Origin: an uncultured Eisenbergiella sp.
GTDB taxonomy: Bacteria > Bacillota > Clostridia > Lachnospirales > Lachnospiraceae
Direction of reading: 5' to 3'
NCBI GenBank assembly: GCA_910585455.1
Contig: CAJUEL010000015.1
Location: 34,061-98,060 of the forward strand
DNA: 64,000 bases
Shown here: positions 33,578 to 42,100 of the stretch, in pieces
Layout of the letters: each line of letters opens with the position of its first letter
Numbering within the stretch: position 1 is the first letter of the stretch
Translations under genes and position numbers: made by a program
Notes under the pieces: generated by a model
What the model was told of the DNA's origin: nothing
Seen by the model: the letters and a program-made list of their open reading frames with translations, nothing else
The model's database searches: none

Positions 33578-34184
33578 TGCCCACACCTCCCGAAAGCTCT
33601 GATTGGAAATAGGTAAGCCCTGCGTTGACGCCGCCCGTCACCGCATTCGTGGTGATCGTCGCGCCGGAAATCGCGTCGATTTCATCCTCACCGGATGCTC
33701 CTGTTTTCACATAGGTAAAGGGATATGCGTTCCGCCCCGCAAACTGGGGAACCAACACCTCTTCGGCGCGCATGCCCAATCCCGGCGTCTCCGAAATTTC
33801 CAGGAGGGAAATGCCGTTTAAGGAGCCGTCCTGATTGATTCCCATGGTAAAGCGGATATCGCCGCCATAGCCCTCATGGGTCGTCACCGTCAGCACATAA
33901 CCCAGCACGGAACCGTCCTGCGCTTTCGCGATCTGATAGCCTTCCACCGTCTGGTCGTGATAGCCGCCCTCCTCCAAAACCGCCGCTGCCTGCGCAGCGT
34001 CAAAATCCTCCCTGCTTTCAAAGGAGGAAGCCTGTGCGAATACCTCCCGGCACGCATTTTCCAGCGCCAGCGCCTCCTGACGGGCGATCGGGTCCTTTGT
34101 GATCTGATACACGCCTCCCAGGATCAATCCCGCTATCAGCGTGATGGCAAACAGGATTGCCGCATCCTTCATCATACTTTTCAT
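33570..34184 (-). CDS. rnfG: Rnf complex subunit G (flavoprotein)
   Basis: 204 residues: one N-terminal membrane helix (AAILFAITLIAGLILGGVY), then an extracytoplasmic FMN-binding domain. The FMN-attachment motif ISGATITTN puts the flavinylated threonine at residue 176; the modifying enzyme ApbE is encoded at 28600. ATG 34184 overlaps the rnfD stop (ATGA) and follows GAGGAGGGG. Confidence 0.96.
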   Translation of the reverse strand: MKSMMKDAAILFAITLIAGLILGGVYQITKDPIARQEALALENACREVFAQASSFESREDFDAAQAAAVLEEGGYHDQTVEGYQIAKAQDGSVLGYVLTVTTHEGYGGDIRFTMGINQDGSLNGISLLEISETPGLGMRAEEVLVPQFAGRNAYPFTYVKTGASGEDEIDAISGATITTNAVTGGVNAGLTYFQSELSGGVGNE

Positions 34185-35122
34185 GACCGCTCCCCTCCTC
34201 TGCCAAAGCATTTGGGCATCGTATATTTTTCAATGAGGGGCACCAGCAGGTTTCCTAAAATGATCGCATAGGAAACGCCCTCTGCGCCCGCGCCAAAAAT
34301 GCGGAAGACGGCTGTCAGAAACCCTAAAAAGATGCCGAACACATACTGCCCTTTCTTCGTCACCGGCCTGGTCACATAATCTGTCGCCATGAAAAACGCG
34401 CCCAGCATCAAACCGCCGCCCGCAAGCTGCGCGGAAATATAGGGACCGTTCACCGTCCTGCCGGAGAGTGTGGCAAACAACGCCACGAACACCACAAAGG
34501 AAACGATGTAGCTGCCGGGCACCTTCAAATCGATGACCCCTGCCAGAATCAGAATACATGCCCCTATCACAATGGCGATCATGCTCGTCTCACCGATGGT
34601 TCCCGCCGTGCGCCCGATGATCATATCCATCACATTGACGCCCTGTCCCGCCTTGATCGCCGCCAGCGGCGTCGCGCCGGAATAGGCGTCGCACTCGAAA
34701 TTCGTCATGATCGCCGGGAAGGAAATCAAAAGAAAGCACCTTCCCGCCAGCGCCGGGTTCATGAAATTCTGTCCCAGCCCGCCAAACAAAAGCTTGACGA
34801 CCAATATGGCAAACGCGCCGCCCACCACGGGAATCCATAAGGGCACGGACACCGGCAGATTGAGCGCCAGCAAAAGCCCTGTCACCACGGCGGAAAAATC
34901 GCCCACCGTTATCTTCTTTTTGCAAAGTCTTTCATAGATGTATTCCGTCAGAACCGTCGTGGCGACGGATATCGCTACGATGAGCGCCGCCCGCAGACCA
35001 AAATTGTAAATGCCAAACAGCGTCGCGGGAAGCAGTCCGATGACCACGGTGAGCATGATTTTCGCCGTCGTATCTTTGGCCCTGATATGGGGATTGGACG
35101 ATACCTTCCTCAAATCACTCAT
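34181..35122 (-). CDS. rnfD: Rnf complex subunit D (flavoprotein)
   Basis: 313 residues, polytopic. FMN-attachment motif DAYSGATPLAA, with Thr151 the expected flavin site; other RnfD/NqrB features include LALNLPVSVPLW and GGLGQNFMNPALAGRCFL. Together with RnfG it moves electrons through covalent FMN and forms the ion-conducting part. It starts 12 nt after rnfC ends. Confidence 0.97.
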   Translation of the reverse strand: MSDLRKVSSNPHIRAKDTTAKIMLTVVIGLLPATLFGIYNFGLRAALIVAISVATTVLTEYIYERLCKKKITVGDFSAVVTGLLLALNLPVSVPLWIPVVGGAFAILVVKLLFGGLGQNFMNPALAGRCFLLISFPAIMTNFECDAYSGATPLAAIKAGQGVNVMDMIIGRTAGTIGETSMIAIVIGACILILAGVIDLKVPGSYIVSFVVFVALFATLSGRTVNGPYISAQLAGGGLMLGAFFMATDYVTRPVTKKGQYVFGIFLGFLTAVFRIFGAGAEGVSYAIILGNLLVPLIEKYTMPKCFGRGGERS

Positions 35123-35134
35123 TGCCCCTTCCTC

Positions 35135-36457
35135 CTACTTTTTCTTCTTTTTCTCGGCCAGCAAAAGCTTGCGCCCGGATTTGATCGCCTGGGTCAGCGG
35201 TCTTTTCGCCGGACAGATAAAGCTGCAGCAGCCGCATTCACAGCATTCCAGGCCGTTGTATTTTTCAAAATTCTCAAAATCAAAGCGCTCCGCGTATTCT
35301 GCCAGAAGCTTGGGCACCACCCGTCCCGGGCACACCTCCGCACAGCGTCCGCAATTGATGCAGGCGGAAGGCTCGGCTTCGGATACCTCATCCTTTGTCA
35401 GACACAGCAGGGCGGACGCAGTCTTTGTGGTGGGCACATCCAGATGAAATAAGGCAAAGCCCATCATCGGTCCGCCGGATATGATTTTGGCCGGCTCCGT
35501 TTTGAAGCCTCCCGCCTCCTCGATCAGCTCGCCGTAATTGGTGCCGATGCGCACGATGAAGTTCTGCGGATTCGCCACCGCGTCACCCGTCACCGTCACG
35601 ATGCGGTTCATCAGCGGCTTTCCTTCCCTGACGGCCCGGTTGATCGCGACCACCGTGTCCACGTTGTCCACGATACAGCCCACATCCGCCGGAAGCATCT
35701 CATAATTGATCGCCCTGCCCGTCACCGCATAGATGAGCTGCCGCTCGGAGCCCTGCGGATATTTGGTCTTTAAGCCTGCCACGGAAATCTTCGGTTCCTC
35801 CTGTGTCAGCTTCTTCAAAAGCTCGATGCAGTCCGGCTTGTTATCCTCCACCGCCAGAATGCCCTGGGCATTGGGGAAAAGCTGCAAAATCACCTTAAGC
35901 CCTCCGATGAGCTTCTCCGGCTCCTCTAACATCCTGCGGTAATCGGAGGTCAGGTAAGGCTCGCATTCCGCACAGTTGGCGATCACATATTCAATTTTCT
36001 CCGGCTCCTTCGGCGACATTTTCACATGGGTGGGAAAGCCCGCGCCGCCCATGCCGACAACGCCCGCCTCTTTGATCTTCCCGACGATCTCCTCCCGGCT
36101 CAAAGATTCGACAGGCGCAGGCTGCGGATATTCCACCTCCTCGTATGCCTGATCGTTCTCGATGACAATGCTCATCACATTGTCCCCGGTCACCACGCGC
36201 CGTGGCTCGATCGCCTTCACCGTACCGGACACCGTCGCATAAATTGGCGCTGATACAAAGCCCTGGGCCTCGGCGATCTTCTGTCCCGCCAGCACCCTGT
36301 CTCCCTTCTTCACGACCGGGGACGCCGGTGCGCCAATGTGCTGGGACAGCGGATATACCAGATCACCCTTGGGAAGCACCGCCTTCATGGGTTTATCCCG
36401 GGAAAGGTCCTTTCCGTCATAGGGATGGATGCCGCCCAGAAACGTAAACTTAGCCAT
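35135..36457 (-). CDS. rnfC: Rnf complex subunit C (NADH-binding)
   Basis: 440 residues. N-terminal barrel domain (GGIHPYDGKDLSRDKP), NADH/FMN-binding part with the glycine-rich GMGGAGFPTHVK, and a C-terminal region with two cysteine clusters, CINCGRCAEVCPGR and CCECGCCSFICPAKRP. It is the cytoplasmic NADH dehydrogenase module and the first gene of the operon, which runs 36457 to 31445 with almost no gaps. Its basic end (KKKKK) lies just before rnfD. Confidence 0.97.
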   Translation of the reverse strand: MAKFTFLGGIHPYDGKDLSRDKPMKAVLPKGDLVYPLSQHIGAPASPVVKKGDRVLAGQKIAEAQGFVSAPIYATVSGTVKAIEPRRVVTGDNVMSIVIENDQAYEEVEYPQPAPVESLSREEIVGKIKEAGVVGMGGAGFPTHVKMSPKEPEKIEYVIANCAECEPYLTSDYRRMLEEPEKLIGGLKVILQLFPNAQGILAVEDNKPDCIELLKKLTQEEPKISVAGLKTKYPQGSERQLIYAVTGRAINYEMLPADVGCIVDNVDTVVAINRAVREGKPLMNRIVTVTGDAVANPQNFIVRIGTNYGELIEEAGGFKTEPAKIISGGPMMGFALFHLDVPTTKTASALLCLTKDEVSEAEPSACINCGRCAEVCPGRVVPKLLAEYAERFDFENFEKYNGLECCECGCCSFICPAKRPLTQAIKSGRKLLLAEKKKKK

Positions 36458-36623
36458 TCTCTACCCCTCTTTCCGCACGCCATACCGCATATTTTTCCCG
36501 GATGGCGTGCCGGTTTTTATTCTTTCAGGATCGCTGCCGCCCGTTTTATGACCGGCAGCGCGCTATATTTATCATACTATTTTTTTCGACAAATTACTAC
36601 AGAAAAATGAAAAAATATGTTAC

Positions 36624-36629
36624 TATAAT
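36624..36629 (+). promoter_or_regulatory. Probable -10 box for the exonuclease gene
   Basis: TATAAT in an AT-rich context; the -35 is unclear. It matters for the start: translation from ATG 36502 would lie upstream of transcription, so a start at 36658 or later is expected. Confidence 0.4.
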
Positions 36630-36690
36630 AGCACAGTGCGGTGAGGCGTGCGAATGCATGAAGGGGCAGCGGTCGGAAGGACGGGAGGAG

Positions 36691-37824
36691 ATGAAGCCTA
36701 TGCAAACTGTTGAACATTTGATACCTTTTGAAGAGACGCAACAGCTGGAGAGCTTTTTTGTGCATCCGGAGGAGGTTCTTTTTTTTGACATTGAGACCAC
36801 CGGATTTTCTCCGAAGACGTCCTCCATTTATTTGATCGGCTGCGCTTTTTATACCAGGAGCGGCTGGCAGATCCGGCAGTATTTTGCGGATACTCCCGCG
36901 CAGGAGGGAGAGATCGTCCGGGCATTTTCCTCCTTTGCCGCCTCTTTTTTGCTGCTCATTCATTTCAACGGGCAGACCTTTGATGTGCCCTTTGTGCAGG
37001 CAAAATGTAAAAAGCATGCGCTTCCCGCCTTTTGCCCGGAAAGACAGCTTGACATCTATAAAGCGGTCAGTCCCTACAAAAACCTGCTGCATCTGCCCGG
37101 GTGTAAGCAAAAGCAGCTGGAGGAGTTCGTGGGCATCCACAGGGAGGACCCTTTCAACGGCGGACAGCTCATCGAGCTTTACCGGGCCTATGGCGAAAGC
37201 CGGGACGATCGCCTGTTTCAGGTGCTGATGCTGCACAACCGGGAGGATCTTTCCGGTATGCTCGGTCTTTATCCGGTCATGGCAATCCCCCTGCTCTTTG
37301 AACAGGGCGCTTTTTGTGTGGAAAGCATACAGACCGCCCTGTCCCCCGACGCACAGGGGCAGACAGGCATGGAATGTCTGATTCGCTTGCAGACAGAGCA
37401 TGCGCTTCCCGCCTCCATCGCCTGCCACGGCGGCGACGGCGTTTTAAAGCAATGCTTTCTTTCCGCCAAGAACCATGCCGTCCTGATCAGGCTTCCCGTC
37501 TTTGAAGGGGAATTGAAGTATTTTTATCCGGATTACAAAAACTACTCTTATCTGCCACAAGAGGATCAGGCAATCCATAAGTCTGTAGCAGTATATGTGG
37601 ATAAATCCCGCCGCATGCCCGCTACCGCTGCAACCTGCTATACCAGAAAAGCAGGACGGTTTTTGCCCTGCTTTTCTCCCATGCCCGAAAATGTGCCCAT
37701 CCTCAGAGTCTCCCATTCCGATAAACAGGGGTGGTTTGCGCTGGACGAGGCCTTTTTGTCGGATACCGCTCTGCAAAAAAGCTATGCCGAAGGCCTTCTT
37801 GAAAAGCTGCGGCGGGCAAAATAA
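36691..37824 (+). CDS. RNase H-like exonuclease domain protein (YprB type)
   Basis: 377 residues from ATG 36691. The N-terminal 200 residues are a DnaQ-like 3'-5' exonuclease fold: FFDIETTGFSP (Asp-Glu of motif I), HFNGQTFDVPFV (motif II) and LMLHNREDLSGM (motif III), as in YprB, often next to helicases. The C-terminal 180 residues are less typical. The start is uncertain: GGGAGGAG touches ATG 36691, and ATG 36700 or 36658 are options. Divergent from rnfC with no partner gene. Confidence 0.75.
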   Translation: MKPMQTVEHLIPFEETQQLESFFVHPEEVLFFDIETTGFSPKTSSIYLIGCAFYTRSGWQIRQYFADTPAQEGEIVRAFSSFAASFLLLIHFNGQTFDVPFVQAKCKKHALPAFCPERQLDIYKAVSPYKNLLHLPGCKQKQLEEFVGIHREDPFNGGQLIELYRAYGESRDDRLFQVLMLHNREDLSGMLGLYPVMAIPLLFEQGAFCVESIQTALSPDAQGQTGMECLIRLQTEHALPASIACHGGDGVLKQCFLSAKNHAVLIRLPVFEGELKYFYPDYKNYSYLPQEDQAIHKSVAVYVDKSRRMPATAATCYTRKAGRFLPCFSPMPENVPILRVSHSDKQGWFALDEAFLSDTALQKSYAEGLLEKLRRAK

Positions 37825-37883
37825 ATGGAATATAGTGTAAACCAGGTATTTCGCTGTCCACAATAACTACTCTACAAAAATAA

Positions 37884-37928
37884 GAAATAGCCGTCCTGCT
37901 CTTTGCAAAGTTTAGGAACGGCTATTTC
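37884..37928. terminator. Hairpin terminator-like element
   Basis: GAAATAGCCGT and ACGGCTATTTC pair over 11 bp with a 23-nt loop, between the exonuclease gene and the convergent toxin gene. T-run weak. Confidence 0.5.
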
Positions 37929-38010
37929 ATAGTCAAGTATTAAATTTCGCCGGATCGGATGACCTGCGCTCACCTTCCATTGTGAAAGCATCAAATATGA
38001 ATTATATAAA

Positions 38011-38916
38011 TCAATGAAATGTTCCGCTTACTCTTATTTTTTCTACTGCCAAAACAGCCGTTTCATAACTGACCTCCTCCTCAAGCAGAGCCTCCGTCAA
38101 ATTTTGATAGTCATCCTTATAAATTTCCTGTTCCGTAATCAGTTGCAAAAGTGCCGGAATATCCACATCATCCTGTGCGGAAGGACATATATTGGAACAT
38201 TTTCTCACAGTCCTGACTTCTTCTACCAATCTTTTGAAACTCTCATCCATCTCCACAAGCGGCAGCAGCTTGTAGATGTCATAAATATGCCTTGAATGCT
38301 TTTCGACTCGATTTTGCATATAATAATCACAGATGGCAAACACCTTGTCAGCCAGTGTACGGTCAAGTCCCTGCACCTTCATCTCAAAAGGCTCTATATG
38401 ATATTCGCCAATCAATTCCGGTGCCTCATCCTCCATCACCCTGCCAATATAATTTGTAACGGGCATCATCACTGTAGGAAAAGAAACCGCCGTAAACGAT
38501 GTTTCCACAAGGACAAATGATGATATGGAAATCTCCCCTATTTCAAATGCGCTCTTATATTCAATCCGGTATCTGTTATAATCTCTTCTGCTCCTTGTAT
38601 CCTCCAAAATAGAGATATTCATTCCTAATTCTTTCGCAATATCGACAAGCGCATATTTCAGCTTCTTTTTCTCTCCCTGAGATAAGGATGTGTCAATTGT
38701 TATGTCTATATCCTCTGAAAAACGCTTAATAACCCTGTGGCACTTCGACAGCGATGTCCCGCCCTTAAACACCACATATGGCAGCTTTTTTGACAACAGC
38801 CTTAATATCATGGTCACATAATAATCTTTTTCAATGATCATTTCTGGCATATTCGTATGCTCAACCGATTTTCTTACAACATCTGCGAATTGCTCCCTGT
38901 CCTCATGCAGATACAC
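38011..38916 (-). CDS. abiEii: AbiEii-type nucleotidyltransferase toxin
   Basis: About 301 residues. Nucleotidyltransferase motifs: IIEKDYYVTMILRLL, FKGGTSLSKCH and FSEDIDITID, giving the GS/T-loop and the metal-binding D-x-D; the downstream VQGLDRTLADKVFAICDYY and SRHIYDIYKL blocks are also typical. AbiEii toxins transfer GTP or other nucleotides onto tRNA or other targets and cause growth arrest, for example during phage infection. Overlaps the upstream antitoxin gene. The start is GTG 38916 (GGGG 9 nt upstream) or TTG 38922; no ATG is suitably placed. AT-richer than its neighbours, so probably horizontally acquired. Confidence 0.87.
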   Translation of the reverse strand: MYLHEDREQFADVVRKSVEHTNMPEMIIEKDYYVTMILRLLSKKLPYVVFKGGTSLSKCHRVIKRFSEDIDITIDTSLSQGEKKKLKYALVDIAKELGMNISILEDTRSRRDYNRYRIEYKSAFEIGEISISSFVLVETSFTAVSFPTVMMPVTNYIGRVMEDEAPELIGEYHIEPFEMKVQGLDRTLADKVFAICDYYMQNRVEKHSRHIYDIYKLLPLVEMDESFKRLVEEVRTVRKCSNICPSAQDDVDIPALLQLITEQEIYKDDYQNLTEALLEEEVSYETAVLAVEKIRVSGTFH

Positions 38917-39529
38917 CTGCAAGCACCCCCGTTTCGTACATATTCTTATAAATCTTTTCAGGATAATAGTTTAAATACGGCTCTAATGCCAAAAAGGTGA
39001 CATTCATCTTCTTCATGATATCCAGCATCCTTTTTTTTAAAGAATCACCCTCTTCCTCGGAATAAATATCCACATCCCTGATCAGATCAAGAAACTGCAA
39101 TATCCTGACATTCTCCTTTGTGATCTCCACTTTCGGCCGCCTTACGATTACTCTGGTTTTGCTTATCATAGTTTTCCTATAATCCGTGGTGGCATTATTG
39201 GACACCACCTCATAAACCGTCGGAACCTGTGTTGTCAAGCCAAGCAAATTGACAAGCATATATCCGCTCAAATAGCCGAACACATCATCCTTGTTCTTTA
39301 AATACCTTTTTTCAATCACCTGCATTGCTGAAATCGTGGAGCCCGATTTGAAAATTGACTTTTTCGGAATAAAATAAACGCCTGTGTCAAACCTCTTTAA
39401 CTTCCCGGCATCGGTCAGTTTTTTTATCTGAACCCGCAATGTGCTTTCATTCAATCCTTCTATATTTAACTCCGATACGAAAATAGGAGTATTTTCCCCA
39501 TAGTTTTCTATAAGATAATCATATAACAT
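38903..39529 (-). CDS. abiEi: AbiEi-type antitoxin (DUF6088-like)
   Basis: 208 residues from ATG 39529, which has AAGGAGTT upstream and is preferred to 39589. The N-terminal winged-helix part (STLRVQIKKLTDAGKLKRFDTGVYFIP) resembles AbiEi/DUF6088 antitoxins, which bind the operon promoter and repress the toxin; the C-terminal part carries the neutralising domain. It overlaps the toxin gene by about 14-20 nt, the usual arrangement for this type IV toxin-antitoxin pair. Confidence 0.82.
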   Translation of the reverse strand: MLYDYLIENYGENTPIFVSELNIEGLNESTLRVQIKKLTDAGKLKRFDTGVYFIPKKSIFKSGSTISAMQVIEKRYLKNKDDVFGYLSGYMLVNLLGLTTQVPTVYEVVSNNATTDYRKTMISKTRVIVRRPKVEITKENVRILQFLDLIRDVDIYSEEEGDSLKKRMLDIMKKMNVTFLALEPYLNYYPEKIYKNMYETGVLAGVSA

Positions 39530-39719
39530 CTCCCCAACTCCTTCTGTAAACATTTTAGAAAATATTATTTTCATTTTTATTATATCCATTTTTCACAGGA
39601 ATATCAATACCAAAAACGACTGGAACATTTCTGTCCAGCCATCAACATTGTCATTCATGATGCCGCCGAATGCGGACTGCCTGCGGTCTGGTTCCCTCCT
39701 TTTCCCCCATCTTCAGAGC

Positions 39720-40036
39720 GGCTATGGGCAGGCATCGTCCCAGATGCAGGCGGGCGGCAGGACGGGCAGGCGCTTTTGTGCAGGGGCGCAGGCGTTTTTC
39801 ACAGGGCTTGATACCCAAAACAGTGAAATTCCCCAAAACCGTAGGCCATTCCGGCGTGCAGGGCAAACAAAGGCGAACAACGTGAGCCGTTTGCCCTGCG
39901 CGCCCGGAATGCCATGCGGTTTTGGCGGGATTTCCTGTTTTGGATATCGCCCTGTGAAAAATGCCTGCGCCCCTGCGCAAAAGCGCCTGCCCGTCCTGCC
40001 GCCCGCCTGCATCTGGGACGATGCCTGCCCATAGCC
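39720..40036. repeat. 317-bp near-palindrome (hairpin element, family 2)
   Basis: Ends GGCTATGGGCAGGCATCGTC and GACGATGCCTGCCCATAGCC pair perfectly; the arms then pair with short bulges to a stem around GGCAAAC/GTTTGCC with CGAACAACGTGAG in the loop. Homologous to 15296-15597: GAAATTCCC, CAAA, CCG-AGG and TTCC blocks align, while many paired positions differ in both arms together. Frames of 70-155 codons through it are artefacts. It fills the gap between the abiE operon and rpsA (39530-40128). Confidence 0.85.
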
Positions 40037-40080
40037 GGCTGCCCCGGCAAAAGTCACTCCCCTCCTGCCGCTTTTGACAC

Positions 40081-40115
40081 GAAAAAACCGGCGAAGGAAC
40101 TCTTCCCCCGCCGGT
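40081..40115 (-). terminator. Terminator of rpsA
   Basis: Minus-strand stem ACCGGCG/CGCCGGT followed by TTTTTTC, 13 nt after the rpsA stop codon. Confidence 0.85.
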
Positions 40116-40128
40116 CAATCATGCTGTC

Positions 40129-41271
40129 TTATTCGTTATCCTGATTTGCGATCACCGCATCGATATCAACAGAAACCACATCTGCGTCTTCCGCTTCCTG
40201 CGCTTCTCTCTTCGCTTCCGCCGCCATCAGCGCCTTGATGCTTAAGCTGATCTTCTTATCCGCCTCATTGAAATCAACCACCTTTGCGGTGACCTCATCC
40301 CCGACCTTCAAAACATCGGAGGGCTTCTCAATGTGCTCTCTCGCGATCTGGGAAACATGGAGCAGTGCGTCAATGCCAGACTCCAGCTCGATGAACGCGC
40401 CGAAATCCGTCATCCTTGCCACTCTGCCGGTAACCACGTTGCCAACCGCATACTTGATATCCGCATCCTTCCAGGGATTCTGATCCTCGAATTTCAGGCT
40501 CAGCGCGATCTTGCTGCCGTTGATCTCCTTGATCAGGACGTTCAGCGTATCGCCAACCTTGAATACCTTCCTGGGATGCTCGATCCTGCCCCAGGACATT
40601 TCGGAAATATGGAGCAGTCCGTCCGCGCCGCCCAGATCCACGAATGCACCGAAGTCCGTCACGTTCTTCACGACGCCTTCCACCACATCACCTTCCTGGA
40701 TTCTGGCAAAGAGCTCTTCCTGGAGCTTCGCCTTTCTCGCCACGATGAGCTGCTTGCGGTCACCGATATATCTTCTTCTTCTGGGGTTGTATTCGCTGAT
40801 CACAAATTCAATTTCCTGATCGGCGTACTTGGTCAGATCCTTTTCATAGGTATCGGACACAAGGCTTGCAGGAATGAAGATTCTCACTTCTTCCACAACA
40901 ACGATCAAACCGCCGTCCAGAACCTGTGCAACCTTTGCGGTAAGCACCTCATGATTGTTGAACGCCTCTTCAATTCTCTTGTTGCCTCTGTCGGCAGCCA
41001 GTCTCTTATAGGTCAGCAGAACCTGACCTTCACCGTCGTTGACTTTCAGCACTTTGACTTCCATCGTGTCACCAGGCTTCACGATCTGAGTCATGTCGAT
41101 GCTTGAATCGTTGGAGTACTCATTCTTGGTAAGAATGCCGTCGGACTTATACCCGATGTTCAGTACCACTTCTTCAGGCTTCACATCAATGACTGTACCT
41201 TCGACTACCTCTCCTGCATGTATTGTTTTCAGTGATGCTTCCAGCATCTGTTCAAAAGTTAACTCTGACAT
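40129..41271 (-). CDS. rpsA: 30S ribosomal protein S1
   Basis: 380 residues with four S1 RNA-binding repeats at about 18-90, 105-170, 188-258 and 275-344 (for example GVVKNVTDFGAFVDLGGADG and GRVARMTDFGAFIELESGI), shorter than the six-repeat E. coli protein but normal for clostridia. The acidic C-terminal tail is EAQEAEDADVVS. It binds mRNA on the ribosome. The start at ATG 41271 has GAGGAGG and overlaps the ispH end by 20 nt, so the two are coupled. Confidence 0.95.
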   Translation of the reverse strand: MSELTFEQMLEASLKTIHAGEVVEGTVIDVKPEEVVLNIGYKSDGILTKNEYSNDSSIDMTQIVKPGDTMEVKVLKVNDGEGQVLLTYKRLAADRGNKRIEEAFNNHEVLTAKVAQVLDGGLIVVVEEVRIFIPASLVSDTYEKDLTKYADQEIEFVISEYNPRRRRYIGDRKQLIVARKAKLQEELFARIQEGDVVEGVVKNVTDFGAFVDLGGADGLLHISEMSWGRIEHPRKVFKVGDTLNVLIKEINGSKIALSLKFEDQNPWKDADIKYAVGNVVTGRVARMTDFGAFIELESGIDALLHVSQIAREHIEKPSDVLKVGDEVTAKVVDFNEADKKISLSIKALMAAEAKREAQEAEDADVVSVDIDAVIANQDNE

Positions 41272-42100
41272 AATTTTGAACCTCCTCGATAATTTTATTC
41301 GGGGTAGATGCCCCGGCTGTAATACCCACTAGTCGGACAGATTTAGGTAGTTCTAAATGCAAGTCATCCAGTGTCTGTATAAAATAGGTGTGCGCACACT
41401 CCCGGCTGCATATGTCATACAGCTTCCTGGTGTTGGAACTGTGCTTACCTCCTATTACTATCATTGCATCAACTTTGGCAGCAATCTCCCTCGCCTCAGT
41501 CTGTCTCTCCTCAGTTGCGTTGCAGATAGTATTCACAACACTACTATCATACCCTCTTTTTACGAAAATTTCAACTAAATCTTTAAATTTATTGTAGTTA
41601 AATGTCGTCTGTGACACAATACACACTTTTTTACCGGGATCACAGGCCAGATTTTCGATTTCTTCCCTCGTTTCCGCCACAAATGCCGGGGTTTTTGACC
41701 ATCCCATGATTCCCTCCACCTCCGGATGTCCGGCGTTGCCGATGATCAGAATCTGTTCCCCCTGCATGCTTTTTTCTTCCACGATCCGATGGATGCGCTT
41801 CACGAAGGGACAGGTGGCGTCCACACACTCCAGACCCTTTTGCTCGATCAGCTCATAAATCCGTTTCGCCACGCCATGGGAGCGGATGATCACCGTGCCG
41901 CCGGAAAGCTTTGCCAGCTCTGTTTTCGTCTCCACCACACGGACACCCTTGTTCTCCAGATCGGAAACCACCTGTTCGTTGTGGATGATCGGGCCGAAGG
42001 TATAGATATCCTTTTTCCTTTTTATCTGCTCATAGACCGTATCCACGGCACGCCTGACCCCAAAGCAAAAGCCCGCGCTGTCCGCCAGCAAAATCTCCAT
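41252..42100 (-). CDS. ispH: 4-hydroxy-3-methylbut-2-enyl diphosphate reductase
   Basis: 282 residues. The three cluster-binding cysteines lie in AGFCFGVRRAV, VDATCPFVKRIH and NTICNATEERQ; the RSHGVAK and GKHSSNTRKLYDI blocks are also typical. It makes IPP and DMAPP in the non-mevalonate isoprenoid pathway using a [4Fe-4S] cluster. ATG 42100 overlaps the cmk stop codon (TGATG), so cmk, ispH and rpsA form one translationally coupled unit, an order common in clostridia. Confidence 0.96.
   Translation of the reverse strand: MEILLADSAGFCFGVRRAVDTVYEQIKRKKDIYTFGPIIHNEQVVSDLENKGVRVVETKTELAKLSGGTVIIRSHGVAKRIYELIEQKGLECVDATCPFVKRIHRIVEEKSMQGEQILIIGNAGHPEVEGIMGWSKTPAFVAETREEIENLACDPGKKVCIVSQTTFNYNKFKDLVEIFVKRGYDSSVVNTICNATEERQTEAREIAAKVDAMIVIGGKHSSNTRKLYDICSRECAHTYFIQTLDDLHLELPKSVRLVGITAGASTPNKIIEEVQNYVRVNF

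Noticed and set aside
39648..40118. Frames of 70-155 codons on both strands
   Set aside because: Shadows within the long palindrome; both arms give mirrored low-complexity Arg/Ala/Gly-rich sequence.
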